A stretch of DNA of 64,000 nt from Caenorhabditis remanei (GCF_010183535.1 NC_071333.1:20644587-20708586), one strand, 5' to 3'; shown: positions 33,001 to 45,989, counted from the stretch's first letter. The notes: generated by a model not told the origin, from the sequence alone. Program-made: numbers and translations.

Positions 33001-34197
33001 ATGAATGTTCTACGCATCATTTTTTTTATTCTTTCATCATCATTCGGACTGTTTGCACTCATTGTCTACACTATGGTAGCACACATAATTTGTAAAAAGT
33101 CCATATATAAAACTAGCCTTTTCTTCAAGTATTTTTTAATGGGGTACCCCATGGTAAGTTGATTCTCATAATCTTAAAAAGCTCTTGATTTTTTGTGATT
33201 TTTTGTTTTTTTTTAGAATTTCTTTACTTGGTTCAACTCTTTTCTGAGCATGAGAATCCCTCAGACTACCAGCCACAGCGGGTTTATGATTATATTCCTG
33301 AAGTGTATTGATAGAACAATTTTCCTCCGCATTTTTCATTTTGCCCACTATTTTTTTGCGGGACCCAGTACTTTTATAGTTTCCTTGTTTCTGTTGATAG
33401 ATTTTGTGTTTTATATTTTCTGTCAAAATCAGACTGGACTTGGGTTCATGTCGTTCTTTCTATCATTTTCCTCACTGGTTCAGCCATTTGCGGGTTCTTA
33501 ATGTTTTATGGAAATGAATCTTTCTATAGGTATAATGAATATAGTGACTACTTTTACATAGACACTATTATGGTAAGTCTCAAAATCGTTTATTTTTTAA
33601 TCGCAGGTTGTATTCTATTTCAGGGAAGAAACAAAATTTATCGCGTACTAGCCTCTTATTTATCCTTAATATGCTTTGTGAACATTTGTTTCAATGTATA
33701 TTTCTACCGGAAGCTAAAAACAGCAACAATGTGAGTATTGGTTGTTATCAACATTTATTTTACTTTTTTTCAGGAATAGACATAGTGCATTGAGTCGGAA
33801 TTTATTCAAAGTAACATATTGCTCAATTTTCATAGACGGGTTCTTGACAGTTTTGCCAATTATTAACTGGCTTATATCTGATCTGCGTTTCTTTGAAGAA
33901 ACACCACTGGCTATAGAAATTGTAAGAATACTTACATGGATTGCAAGTGATATTCTTACCTGGTCCCCACCGTTTCTTTTGCTGGTGTTTTGCAAAACTG
34001 TGAGCGACTTTATTTTTTTTATATTCCTACAATTATTTTTTCAGATACGCCAGCCCGTTCAAAAAATGATACCAAAAATAATTTGGAAAATAATTTGGAA
34101 AGCGACGGGCACGTCAGTAACACCTGTGGCTGTTCTAGGATTCACCAATGGAAATCAAAATGTACAGCACTTCACTCAGTCCTTCATTATTCAATAG
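33001..34197 (+). pseudogene. Serpentine 7TM receptor (receptor 3), frameshifted
   Basis: The exons are 33001-33153, 33217-33572, 33624-33730, 33774-33999 and 34045-34197, the same plan as receptors 1 and 2. Exon 3 again starts Gly-Arg. Exon 2 is 356 bp, one base short of phase. After seven T (33351-33357) the receptor-like frame shifts and continues with SVDRFCVLY, a DRY-like third-helix end, and a hydrophobic WVHVVLSIIFL segment. Without the shift, translation stops at TAA 33499-33501. Exons 3-5 are open and in phase. One missing T would explain everything. As with receptor 2, decay or assembly error are both possible. The chemoreceptor class is not assigned. Confidence 0.65.
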
Positions 34198-34299
34198 ATC
34201 GAGTTCTGTCGTCATATAAGTTTGGTAGATATTCTATAAATTATCATAATAATTAAACTAGTTGTTTCTTTCAAAATTTATTTTCTGTATGAGTCCCTA

Positions 34300-37190
34300 T
34301 GTTTCAGTCTTTCACTTGATTCAAACAATATAGTCCTTAGATTTTGTGGGTTTTGTTTTATTTTCGGTATACAGTATCAGTGTGTGATTTAAACTTGTGT
34401 TTGTGTTTCTGATCTGGAATAATGTATTCATATATAAGACCAAAAGGAAAATGTCGCCGCCATGTTATTTAGTTGGAAACTAGAAATAACTAGTTTTATA
34501 AATGGCAAATGATTGGTTCGGATTTAGAACAACCGAGTTGGAAAATTCTCACATGATTCTGACTTCACTCTTATACAAGCTTTCTACGTGCTCATCATCC
34601 AATTTTTTTGTTTTAAATATCTCTTTTTCTGTCTCTTAAAAACCCAACCATCGAACTTATTCAACTCTATATTTCATTTTCAACCTGGCAAAAGACAAAT
34701 GATTGTGAGGATACGATCACTTTCATGGTTTAAGCATATTTTATTCATTTTGAAAACCTGAGAATGATTAATCGGTCAGGATTGCACGCACGGCTCAAAT
34801 TCATATGGTTTTTTTGAGAACCCCGCATAACGTGGGTCAATAAAAGATTTGCGAGTGTTCTGTTACTTTAAAGCCAAGATATTCTGAAAAGACAATCCCG
34901 ATGGTGTAAGAGGGTTTTTCCCACGGTACATATTTTGTTTTCATGTTTATTCAGTCACCGACCGTCTTCCCAGCAGGCAAATGTCAAAAGACAGAGCTGT
35001 CACATTTTGTGGGAACTGTCAGAATATTGATCCGTTTACTCCAGCAGACGTAATCTTTTTTTCTTTGTGACTTCCCCATGAGCTTTATCCATCAGTTTTT
35101 GAGTGATTTGAAGCAGATGGTGTCCGCTAATATTGAGTACGTGAAAAGGGAGGACTGTTGCTTGCAATGGGTTAATTGCTCTGTTAATCAGATGTTCATC
35201 TACTGGTGAACCCTAGGCAAATATCCTAGAAGCAAAAAAACCAGATGATAGAAAGAAGGAGAAGGAGATAGAAAACGATAGAGGCGACTGGTCCTACCAA
35301 ATAAAATTAGAAGAAGGGTCAAATGTCACAAAAAACATCATAAAGCAGTTTTTCTTCAAGAAGATGGGAGTAAACTTTTAGATATTGAAATACAAAAGTT
35401 ATAGGAACAAGCAGGTACAAAACTGGAAAAAAAAATTCAAAATCGGGATTTCCGTGTGAACTAACTTTGTGAAAGCGTCATCTCAGAAATCCACGTTCAT
35501 CTGCGTAACACAATTAAAACCCAGACCAGCAGTTCACAATTTTTTGGTAGGAGACGTTCCTGAAAAGTTATTATTTTTGTAGTGCCAAAAACTTACAACT
35601 ATAAAAATAGAGTGCTATTTATGAACTATATAGAACCCTTTCACTGGCTCTGACTTCCTATGGTGTTATTCAACTAGAAAACTGTCAACTTCGAAAATGA
35701 AGTCTTATATTTTATCTGTATAAAACATTAAAAATTAAGTTGGTGAAAAAATTCCTCAGACATTACCGCACACTCGAAGATGGTAATTCCGATACTTTCT
35801 CTGTCTGTTGAAATACATTTTGCATGTGAATGAAGTAATTCAAAAAAGAAAATTACACTTTTTCGATATAAGACTATTTTCTGGAGAGCGACAGATCAGT
35901 AAATTCTCTCTACTGTGACCCTTCGCACTTCAGTGCGAAAACTACAAATTTAGGCCTTTTTATTATTTTGCCTGTAACTGACAATGGAGTCTTCTTACTA
36001 AAACAAATCTCAACTACAAAAATACAGTCCTATATTTTTTCTGTATAATCCATCACACATATTCATTTTCGTAGTCAATTTGACAAGAAGTATCTACTCT
36101 CAAAATTTGTAATTTTTGTACAATCTAATCGTTGAACTTCCGTTGTTGCGACCAAATTTGACGGTGTCTTTTATTTCAAGTTTATGTCATAAATTACCAG
36201 TTTTTGTATGAATAGTAGATCACTTCTAAAGCTTCATTTTTGTTGTTGATAACGTTTTGATATGAGGACGCTTTGAAGAGTTACAGATTGTCAAACAGTT
36301 GCAGCGTCAGCGCTGATTCAAATTTGAAAGCGTTCGCTCTCACTAACTGTAACTTTCTATGGTGTGATCCAACTGAAAAACTGTCAACTACAAAAATCAA
36401 GTCCTATATTTTATCTCTATAATACATGTAAAATTAATTGGCTTTGTAGGACAATCACTAATGGGTCTATTCACCTCTGAAAAAAAACATTTTTTTCTTC
36501 TATTCATTTACCGGAAAAACAGATAAAAACGGGAAATACTGTTTTTTCCGGTAAACGAATTAAGGGAAAAGCAACGTTCTTTCCGGAGGTGAATAACCCC
36601 ATAAGACAGTAAAAATACCTCAAAATTCGTCATTTTTGTTCAGTCAAAAAGTTGTCGACATCCGCTTTTATCTGTGAAATGCCACCAATTTAGAGAGCGC
36701 GTCCCTGAATTAGAGTTAGTCATATTACCCCAATTTTTAAAAGAATAGGTAAGCACTTATTGAAAAGGTACAGATAAATTTTCTTTTTGAGTTAACAAAA
36801 TTGATTGCAAAACCATGAGATTTTTGAGCGGTATTTCTTTCAGTGACTGCCATTTCCATGTGCTTACACAGAAAAGCTTTCAACTGCAAAAAAGAAGAAT
36901 TTATTTTTCTTCACGATTGCTTCAAAACTTGCGTTGTAGGACAGTCTAAATCTTGAAATTCTTATTTTTCAACTAAAAAGATTCCATTTTGTTTGTGGTT
37001 ATCATTGTACTTATTCTACTTGTTTTCTTTTTTCTCGATTATTTTCTTCAAAGTTCTAAAAAAGCAAAGTTTGTCTTTTCCCAACATTGCTTTCTGTCAC
37101 ATTTGTTCCCTTCTTTTAAATTAATTTCTTTTCTTTTCCAAAGAAAAATGTTTTTTTGAAAGTCAAACTTCACATCAATCAAAGAAAGAC
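34300..37190. repeat. Interspersed-repeat region
   Basis: No gene is supported. The word group 'gtcaactacaaaaat' followed by 'cctatattttatctgtataa' occurs near 35685, 36005 and 36385, with looser copies near 36890 and at 60.4-60.7 kb. These look like fragments of one dispersed element. The MITE at 36463-36600 is inside this region. Confidence 0.5.
36463..36600. mobile_element. Short MITE, 138 bp
   Basis: The terminal inverted repeats are about 17-20 bp (left TCTATTCACCTCTGAAA, right complementary around GGAGGTGAATAACCCC). An inner inverted pair, TTTACCGGAAAA / TTTTCCGGTAAA, makes nearly the whole element a stem-loop. Noncoding. The flanks are AT-rich with no certain target duplication. Confidence 0.6.
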
Positions 37191-37907
37191 AAAGGAATGC
37201 AAGCACGTGACGCGTTTCCCCGTTTTCTTACTTCTAATGTCGCTGCCCATTTCATAGCGCAGACAATAGTGTGTTCTTTTCTCTTTTGCATTCGTTATTC
37301 GTTATTCCTCCCCCGCCCGCCAAGACAACGCTCGACAATTTTTTTCTCTTACCGTCTCTTCTTTCTTCCACTGTTTTTTCTGACGTTTATTGCCTAGAGA
37401 ACGTGTGTTGACCGCATGGCCGATAGCCCGATACCGTCTCCCTTTCGTTTTCCCCCATTTTTTGTCGTTCAGAGAACGGTATGTTAATGTGTGTCCACGT
37501 ACATTAGTGTGCGCTTCTTGGGGGCACCTCTCGCTCTTGCATTCTGTAGAATAAACAATGCTTAGGTCATCGAGAGTACCAAAAAATGTGGACGACCGCT
37601 TTTCACAGGGCACTTCTTCGGCGTTGCTGTGTCGTACCGTTTATTCAGGAGACGTGCCCTTTGCGTCTCTGCATCTCTGCGTCTCCAACATTCCTACTCT
37701 GCCTAACTGCCATTTTTTCTATTCTTGGGAACGCCTACTTGCCCTGGTTTGCCTTGATCACCGGTTGCGTATATTCTGCCACTCCTTCTAGCGTTGAATC
37801 ATTGCCTCCACACTTTTCAACCTTCGTTAATTTTTCTGAGATGAATTCAAACAGTTTTTATTTTAAGATTTATTTTAAGATAGTTTCGAAACGAACACTA
37901 TTCCAAT
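37191..37907 (+). promoter_or_regulatory. C/T-rich upstream region of the Argonaute gene
   Basis: Base composition changes here from AT-rich repeats to a pyrimidine-rich, less AT-rich block (37290-37720), as is common near nematode promoters. Open frames in it have no domain and no splice support. I infer promoter and 5' UTR of the Argonaute gene. Confidence 0.35.
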
Positions 37908-40900
37908 ATGACAGAAGCTTCAACAAGATCAGTAATGAGACAAGTCAACCCAACGTAAGTTATCAGACGAGGAGAACAAATGTTGATTCCTAGTGTTTCA
38001 GACAATCAACCGCACGCTTTCGAGCGCCCAGACGTCCAGATCACGGTACACTTGGGAAAGATATCAACCTACGCTCAAACCACTTTGCCATGAAGATTCC
38101 TACTATGATAGTCCAACACTACTACATCGACATCAGTCCAGTGTGTCCGAGAAGAGTGAATAGGTGAGGATTTTTCGAAAAATGACATGATTGGTGATTG
38201 CTAGTGGTAGGGCTTCTGATTTTGAAAAGGAGGGAGGTGATAATTTTGAAATTGATCCGGAAATATAAAAGTATGGGCTTTTAGCTTACTAAATTCTAGT
38301 TGAGTAAGTGTAAAACAGGTTAGAGAGGAAGGAAATATATTTGGTTTTCTAGAAGTGACTTGATGTGTTCATTCAATAACGTGAACAATATGTGTTTAAA
38401 GCCATTGAAACATCTTATGCTATACGTCGTATAATCGGAACATTGATTTTTGAAAACTACCTCACTTGAATAGGTTTTGATCAGAAAACCTTTAATTTAG
38501 ATCTTAAAGAAGGGGTCACAGATATAGGTTCTCCCAGTAGCAAAAGTTTGGTGCACAATATCTCAACTGCATAGAGAACAATCAAATGTTTTAAATTGAT
38601 GAAATAATGTATAAAAATTCAGCTGTATTTTGTCTGTTGGCCACTTTTTGGTATCTCCTTCAAAAAAAAAAGATACACCGCGTTAAATAGATTTTGTGGG
38701 CACCTCTGTTAGAGGTTTTACGGTAGATCAAGCTGACATAACCACCCAAAGACTATTTCAAAATAGAAACAGCTCAAATTTGAACAATTAATTTCGAAAC
38801 CATACGTATCGGAATTAGTAAGCCCTTTGTTTTACCTTAGACAGTGTGAAAACCGAATCAATTATCACCGTGGTGAGACTTAGTGAGCTAAAATAGAGAT
38901 GCAGGTTAACTGGGTCTAGACAATATCCTGAGTAGATGTCATCAAGTGATAATAGCATAGTTATAGGTGTAAAAGGGACTTCAACTTATCTCTATGACTA
39001 TTTTGTGGTAAAAAAACTGAAAATGACTAATTCAAACGAAAACGTGGTAGAGCATTCTTCATTGAGCGTCAGTCGATTTGGATAGGGCGGTGAATCAAAC
39101 TTCTAGCACCCTGACTAACCAGTGTTCGGTTCAAAATTTCAAAATTCATATTTTTGTTAAGTTTTTTTGACGAAAAATACTTTATTTTCATCAGTTTTTC
39201 GATCCAAAAACTGTAAAATTATCTGAAATACAAACATTTTCAACGAGAAAATTCAAGAAACTTCTAAAAATCATACATTTTGGAGTCAGGTCCGATCACA
39301 TGGTGACGAAATTTTGAAAGTCTGCTAGCTCGGGGTTTTTCGAAACTTCAAAAAAACCGTTTCTTCGTTTCGACTGGTTTCAGAGTGCCTAATTTTGAAA
39401 ACACCAGTTTTGAAAGTTGACACTTTCCAAAATTATGAAATGTCAAAAATAACCAGATAGATGAATCAAACTTCTAGCTCCCTGACTAGTTTTTGGTACA
39501 AAGCTTCAAGATTTAAATTTTTGTCAAGTTTTTTGAAAAAAAATCCATTTTCTTGATAGTGTTCCGAAGTTGGTCTAAAAACTGAATAATTATGTGAAAC
39601 ATGAATGAGAAATTTCAAAAAACTCCTAAAAATTATGCCTTTTGGAGTCAGCTAGCTCCGGGGTTCACAATCCGCGACACTTCAAAAAACCGTTTTCTTG
39701 CTATGGAAATGGATTCAAAGCGCCTAGTTTTGAAAATACTGGTATTGAAAGTTGGCACTTTCCAAAATTATTAAAATTCAATAGCTTGAAGATAAATTCC
39801 TAAAGCCCCAGTCGCATGTCATAAAAAAAGTCACCTTTTCTCCTAAATATTTTGTTTAATACCAACCCATTCCATTTCCAGGCAAATCTTCAACATTCTC
39901 ATTAATGCAATCCAAGGGCAGTTCATCGGCACACTTCCTGTATATGACGGAAAACACAACATATATGTCCAGGAACTATTCCAATTCGGCAAAGAGAAGA
40001 AAGAATTCGAAATAATGCTGCCAGACGAATCACCCACGAAACGACCATTCAAAGTTTCAATAAACTGGTCAAAGGAAATCTCTATAGATGGGGATTCAGA
40101 AGATTCTGAGTTGTCATACGACGCTCTTCAAGTGGTGGACACAGTACTTCGTCATGTTCCCAGCTCAAAATATTCACCAGTCGGGAAGTCTTTCTACTCT
40201 CCACCAGTGCTTAAAAACGGACGTCTCCTCCACGAATACAAGCTTGGTGGAGGCCGAGAAATATGGTTTGGCTATCATCAATCGGTTCGGTCATCTCAAT
40301 GGAAAACGATGCTGAATATAGATGTCTCCGCTACAGCATTCTATGGTACCATGACAATGATGGCGTTTTTAGCAGAGGTCCTAGAGCTACCATATCAAGC
40401 TCTAGCAGAAAAACGAATATTATCGGATTCCCAACGCGTTAAATTCGTCAAAGAAGTCAAACATCTTAAAGTGGAAATAACTCACTGCGGAGCAATAAAA
40501 AGAAGATATCGTGTTATCAATGTCAGCCGTCGCCCTGCGACCACACAAACGTTCCCAAGAGTATTGGATAATGGAGAGACGATTGAATGTACCGTGGCAA
40601 AGTATTTCAAGGATAAGTACAACATGGATTTGAAGTACCAACATCTGCCATGCTTGCAAGTCGGGAAAGAAGAAAATCACACTTATCTGCCATTAGAAGT
40701 CTGCAATCTGGTTCCCGGGCAACGATGCATCAAGAAACTCACTGATTCTCAAACCTCTATCATGATCAAAACCACAGCTCGCACTGCTCCGGAACGTCAA
40801 CAGGAAATCAATCACCTGATGTACAAAGCTCAATTCGCTTCTGATAAATATGTCAATGATTTTGGCATCAGCATAAACCCATCCATGACAGAAGTGAAAG

Positions 40901-42586
40901 GACGAGTTCTCCCACCACCAAGACTAATCTACAGCGGGAAAACATACTCGAATCCGACACAAGGTATTTGGGATCTCCGTGGAAAACAATTTCACACTGG
41001 AATCGAAGTGCAGGAATGGGCGATTGTCTGTTTTGCTGACCAAATGCAAGTGAAGCAAAATGATCTCCGCAACTTCACTTCAATGCTTCAAAAAATCTCG
41101 AGAGAGGCGGGTATGCCTATTACCAGCGGACCATGTTTCTGCAAATATGCTGTTGGTGTGGAGCAGGTCGAATCGATCCTGACTTACTTGAAATCCAAGT
41201 ACAAGAAAATTCAACTCGTCATTGTGGTGTTGCCAGGAAAAACTCCAGTTTACGGTAAGAGATTCAAAGATAGTTTTCCTTAAGACTAGCAAAATATCGG
41301 TCCGGCTCGGGTTGGCTCGGATTCAAAAATGTGCACAATTTTTGAACAAAATTTTTCAACAATTTTTTAAAATTTTTGTCAAAAAAGTCAAAAATCCCAT
41401 GTACGTTCGAGTCTTTATCAAAATTCAAAAAAAAAAGAAAACGTTTCAAAAAAGTACAAATTAACGTTTCGAAAAAGTACAAAAGACACCGACCCGTTGC
41501 TAGTGTGCTTTTCTCATGATTTTTCAATTTTTTTCAGCTGAAGTCAAACGAGTTGGAGATACCATCATGGGAGTTCCTACACAATGTGTACAAGCGAAGA
41601 ACGTTATGCGTTCAACGCCACAGACAATCTCTAACATCTGTCTCAAAATGAATGTGAAGCTCGGAGGAGTCAACTGCATTCTACATCCCAGTCTCCGCCC
41701 ACCAATCTTCATGGAACCTGTAATCTTTCTGGGATGCGACATCACTCACCCACCAACCAGTGACACTAGAAACCCATCAGTTGCTTCGATTGTCGGATCA
41801 ATGGATGCTCACCCAAGCAAGTATGCAGCTACAGTACGTGTTCAAAAAAGCAGAGTAGAGATGATTCTGGAAATGTCGACTATGGTGAAGGAGTTGCTGC
41901 AAAAGTTCTATATGAGCACTCATTTCAAGCCGTCGAGAATTGTGGTCTACCGCGATGGAGTTTCCGAAGGACAGTTCTTCAATGTTCTCCAATATGAGCT
42001 TCGTGCTATCCGGGAAGCCTGTCTAATGTTGGAAACTGGATACGAGCCAGGAATCACGTTCATCGCTGTTCAAAAGAAACACCATACTCGTCTGTTTTCC
42101 GCAGAAAAGAAGGACCAAGTTGGAAGATCGTCGAATATCCCACCAGGAACCACTGTAGATGTCGGTATCACTCATGCGACGGAATTCGATTTCTTCCTCT
42201 GCTCACATGCCGGAATTCAAGGAACGTCTCGTCCATCTCGTTATCATGTCTTGTGGGACGACAGCAACATGAAATCCGACGATGTCCAACAGATGACCTA
42301 CCAGTTGTGTCACACCTATGCAAGATGCACCCGATCTGTGTCTATTCCGGCGCCGGCGTACTATGCTCATCTCGTTGCACTTAGAGCTCGCTATCATTTG
42401 GCTGATCGGGAGCATGACTCCGGTCTGGGGTCACAATCGTCGGCACATTCGCAAAATTCCAATATTGCAAATTTATCCAAGGCTGTGAAGGTAAGAGATA
42501 TCAACAAAATAGTGAAATTTATGTAAAACATAAAATGTAATTTCCAGGTCCACCCCGATGTAGGAAAAGTCATGTACTTTGTCTAA
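37908..42586 (+). CDS. AGO-clade Argonaute, 857 aa
   Basis: The five exons (37908-37954, 38002-38163, 39882-41254, 41538-42490, 42548-42586) join in frame. It is a guide-RNA-binding silencing protein of the ALG-1/ALG-2/ALG-3/ALG-4 type. The N domain starts with RPDHGT and RSNHFA. PAZ lies at about residues 220-345, MID at 415-555 and PIWI at 560-845. The slicer tetrad is complete: Asp595 (GCDITHPP), Glu635, Asp667 (YRDGVSEGQ), His805. Guide 5'-phosphate contacts Tyr527, Lys531, Gln543, Lys564 and Lys568 are all kept. Every one is two less than the human AGO2 number. It ends VMYFV. The N-terminal leader before the N domain is only about 20 residues, unlike the long leader of ALG-1. Paralog identity is not settled. 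Confidence 0.92.
39090..39800. repeat. Tandem duplication in Argonaute intron 2
   Basis: Two direct copies of about 350-370 bp (39090-39455 and 39458-39800) share long runs such as 'gaatcaaacttctagc', 'ctgactag', 'ttttggagtcag' and 'ggcactttccaaaatta'. They make up much of the 1.7 kb second intron. Noncoding. Confidence 0.7.
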
Positions 42587-43660
42587 CAGTTGTCTACTTT
42601 CAACGTCTTAAAAATTTCTTCAATTTCATATATTATCTAATACATTATCTTATACATGCCATGCGTCATATCATTATATTCAGTGTCTATCTGTCATATC
42701 CTTCCCCTTATTCTATTTGTATGCAATTTCTATCACTTCGACATTTTCATATCAGACTCCTCCCTTTTTCCCCGTTTCCCTGATGTTCTTTCGTGTCTTT
42801 TTTTACATGTCGTGTCAATTTTTTCTGAAATAAAAAAATGCTTGCTGATGCATATTGTTGAATTCACACTTTTGTTAATTAATTGTTCCCTTTTTGCTTT
42901 TATCAATTTTGATGCATTGCAAAAAATATACGAACAAACCATAAATTTGACAAATTACTGCGGATGTCCTTTTCTTGTTTGCACTTCGAAAAAATCGGAA
43001 TACCCATTCGATTTTCGCAGTAATCACGAAGTTTCTCTTCTTGTAATCACGAAGTTTCTCTTCACCAAGTGATAGTGTTCCCGCGTTTGGTTCTCACGTT
43101 ATTCCCTGATTTCTATATAATATGTATGTATATTTTTATGAATAATCAAATTTTTTTAAAATCAAGAGCAACTCGATCACTCCTTGCAATCAGCACTCTC
43201 ACGGTCTCTCGATTTTTCGATACGCCAGGCAATGTCTGATAAAAGCGTAAATATTTTGTTCTGTTACATTTTCTACATTGTTATTCTTGGAATGGCATTC
43301 CTTAAACTGAAATGCGTTCAAAAATTTAAAAACTTTTACTTTGGTGGAATAAATAAATGGATATGCCCATCTTCAAGGTAAAACGTTAGCGAGATGTTCT
43401 TGACAACATTGTTGCAGATACTTCCTTTCCCCAAAAAACTGTAATTCAAGCCAAAAACGGGGTTTCAAACTTGTATTCGCGCCGAAATTGCAAAATGCGT
43501 CTACAAAAATCGGCAAGTGCGCAAACAAAAACACGCTGAACGCGCCACACCTAGCTTTTTCGGAAACTTAGGAGACCTTGCACTTGTCGCATGCTATGAA
43601 ATTGTTCGGTGCAGCCACTGACCGCGATCGACGAATCATATGTCGACGTATCACTCTTGT
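42587..43660. other. Intergenic
   Basis: It contains the Argonaute 3' UTR (AATAAA-like words near 42830) and then AT-rich sequence. There is a short GC-richer patch at 43440-43600 with several CGCG/GCGC words. No gene is supported. Confidence 0.4.
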
Positions 43661-43870
43661 CGTCTGGCTCTCTCTCTTCCTTCACTCTATTCTGTCCCCC
43701 GCTCTCCTTTTTTCATCACTTTACTCCCCAATGTACTCCCCAATACTCCTCTCCAAGACTTTCTCCCGGATATGAAAGTCGCAATTATTATTTTATCTGA
43801 TTTTTTTGAATCCTAAACACTTCACTCCCCATTCAGACTTGTTAACGGAATACGAGTCGAAAATAATAAA
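43660..43870 (+). promoter_or_regulatory. C-rich upstream module 1
   Basis: A pyrimidine-rich block with repeated TACTCCCCAAT words, then 'actttctcccggatatga', 'gacttgttaacgga' and 'acgagtc', about 110 bp before a zinc-finger gene. The same ordered set recurs at about 46000, 53960, 55980, 57950 and 61690, each ahead of short exons. I read it as a duplicated promoter region (inference). Confidence 0.5.
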
Positions 43871-43978
43871 CTTTCTGATTTTTTTTGAATTCTAATTTTC
43901 TATTTCATTATTTTTTGGATATGTTGAATGGAAACTGTAAAAAGGTAAGAAAAACAGTAAATAGGTTTTACTATCAGG

Positions 43979-44462
43979 ATGAATAACATAGTTTTATTTA
44001 GAATTCCTCAACAAAAATGGTTCATCTGCACCTATGAGAAGCAACACGGGCTCAGAGAATGTGGGTTCTATGGAACCTTGCCAGCAATGAACGAGCATTT
44101 TGCAGAACACACGTATGTTTGTTTTTATCAATATGCTTATTTTCAAAATTCAATTTCAGAGAATGCTACGAGTTCCGTTGTCGTGTATGCGACAACTTCT
44201 TTGTCGGACAGATGGAGTTCTCAAAGCACAAAAGACATCGAAAGTGTCTCGCGGTAAGGAATTATTAAAGTCCGACAAAATATAGACGGAATAATTACAG
44301 CAAGAGGCGGATCGATGTGATGAATGTGGAAAACGACTACCGGCTCAAGAAAACAGATGGATTCCTCCGCTGCATTTATATAAGAGCCGAAGAGGAGGAG
44401 CGGAGGATTGGACTGAACAAAAACAGCCAATTCTACGACTGGACGAAAGGACCGAAGAATAG
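43979..44462 (+). CDS. Small zinc-finger protein, 129 aa
   Basis: The three exons (43979-44112, 44160-44253, 44301-44462) join in frame. The ATG is one base past an AG acceptor. Exon 1 carries a possible C-x11-C...H-x3-H unit (residues about 16-44). Exon 2 holds a C2H2-like finger (CRVC...SKHKRHRKC). Exon 3 opens with a C-x2-C pair (RCDEC). Such proteins usually bind nucleic acid in the nucleus. Exon 3 is also open in a second frame (see findings), so the C-terminus is uncertain. A 17-base upstream exon (43928-43944) would add METVK, but the implied intron is only 33 bp. No family name is given. Confidence 0.55.
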
Positions 44463-45013
44463 ATATGGAATGACATGGGAGCAATTTCGAGTTTTTTTTC
44501 ACGTAAGTTTTCGTTTTCAAATTTGCAGTTATTTGATTATAAAATTTTCAGTTCTTCTTCACGGAAAACTTGCTGGGACCTTCGTAACAATATTTCGGAG
44601 TTTTAAATGTAAGTTTTTTGTTTTTCTTTCAGATATTTATCAAGTGTACTCAAATAAAAATAATTTATTTTCAGTTCCAACAAAAACTGGAAACGATGGA
44701 AAACGACGATAATAGTTTTGTTAATTTAAAAAGAATAATAAACATATTTAATAATAATCGGCGTTGTTTTCCTGTTTTTTTTCTCAACTGGTTCGAATCC
44801 ACTTGCTTTCTTTTTTTTCTATTCTGTTCAGAAGCTGCTGTTATAATACTTGTGCTTTGGAGTCATGAGGAAAAAAGTCGGTTGCAGAAGTCTATATAAT
44901 CCGAGCAGCCACACTTATTGAGCACATGAGTGAAAACCAGGGCCTTTTTTGTTTTTTGCGGTTAGTTTCATAAATAAACAACTGAAAGGGTACTCTCTGC
45001 CAATGATTTTCAG

Positions 45014-45729
45014 GAAAACCCAAAGCGTATGTTAACGAGGATGGCCAGCTGTCAACTACTTTGATACAGACAATGGAAGAATGTGAGAAGCATGTGGATG
45101 CGTGGGAAAGCCTGTGGAATATATGATCAGACTACCTGAGTCACTGCAGTGGTTTAAACAAGTAATCGAAAGATTTGTAAGACTCGGTGAGTTTTCATCA
45201 ACTAGTGAAAGAAAAAAAACCATACTAGGAAACTGGGCCAAAACGGGCCGACACGGCACGTAACTTTTCTTGAAAGTTTTTAAGTTCAAACTCAATGTTA
45301 TCAGCTCAAAATCTACTAAAATATAGACCTTGACGATGTCTTTGGTCTCTGACCTACCACGAGTCGGATGGCTATTCGTTATTATGCCGCGCGCGGGACG
45401 GAAGAAATAAAAATGTTTTTTTTAGTCACTTTCGGGTTTTTTGGATCTGTTTCTCGACTCGCGGCACGTTAGCGGACCATCCGACCTGTAAGAAGTCATA
45501 GACAGCTTATGATAATGTGTTTTACGTGAATTACGCGCAGGGCCGGGTTAACCCGTTTCAGCCCGGTTTGCGAGTATGGAAAATGTCACTTTTCCGCATC
45601 AATCAACTGATTTTCAAGATATATTTTCAGATTCTTGTACCACTAGATTGAAGTTCTCGTCCCCGTCCCCAGAAATCTATGATCTGCTGCACGATCTTCT
45701 TATATCCGGCTGCTCAATTCATCCATAAT
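45014..45729 (+). pseudogene. Array unit A, two-exon remnant
   Basis: The exon at 45014-45186 follows a conserved intron with a TTTTCAG acceptor and reads KPKAYVNEDGQLSTTL...EECEKHVDAWESLWNI before a stop. A different frame then gives IRLPESLQWFKQVIERF. The terminal exon at 45631-45729 reads CTTRLKFSSPSPEIYDLLHDLL to a stop. The same two exons recur at 50.7/53.1, 53.4/53.6 and 55.4/55.6 kb. The frame break inside the first exon points to decay. Protein family not recognised. Confidence 0.5.
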
Positions 45730-45989
45730 TAGACTCTTTTTCTTTTTTTATTCTTACCATTCAGCTTTATTCTATTCAATAAACAGTTTTGATATTATCT
45801 TATGCCATATAAAAAATAAACACTCATATGAACACCAGACTTTTGATAGTCCTCATATTCAGGTCCAGATGTGCAACGGGCGATAGCTGACCTCAATTCC
45901 CCCTCCTTCACCATGGTTGTGTGCATCACGCGTATATACCTTTCCCCAATGTAATGACAACGCGTATTCTGTCGATTTGTGTTGTTGTA

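Noticed and set aside
37197..37993. Two pyrimidine-rich frames upstream of the Argonaute
   Set aside because: Composition is that of a promoter or UTR, with no domain. The second overlaps the real first Argonaute exon in the wrong frame.
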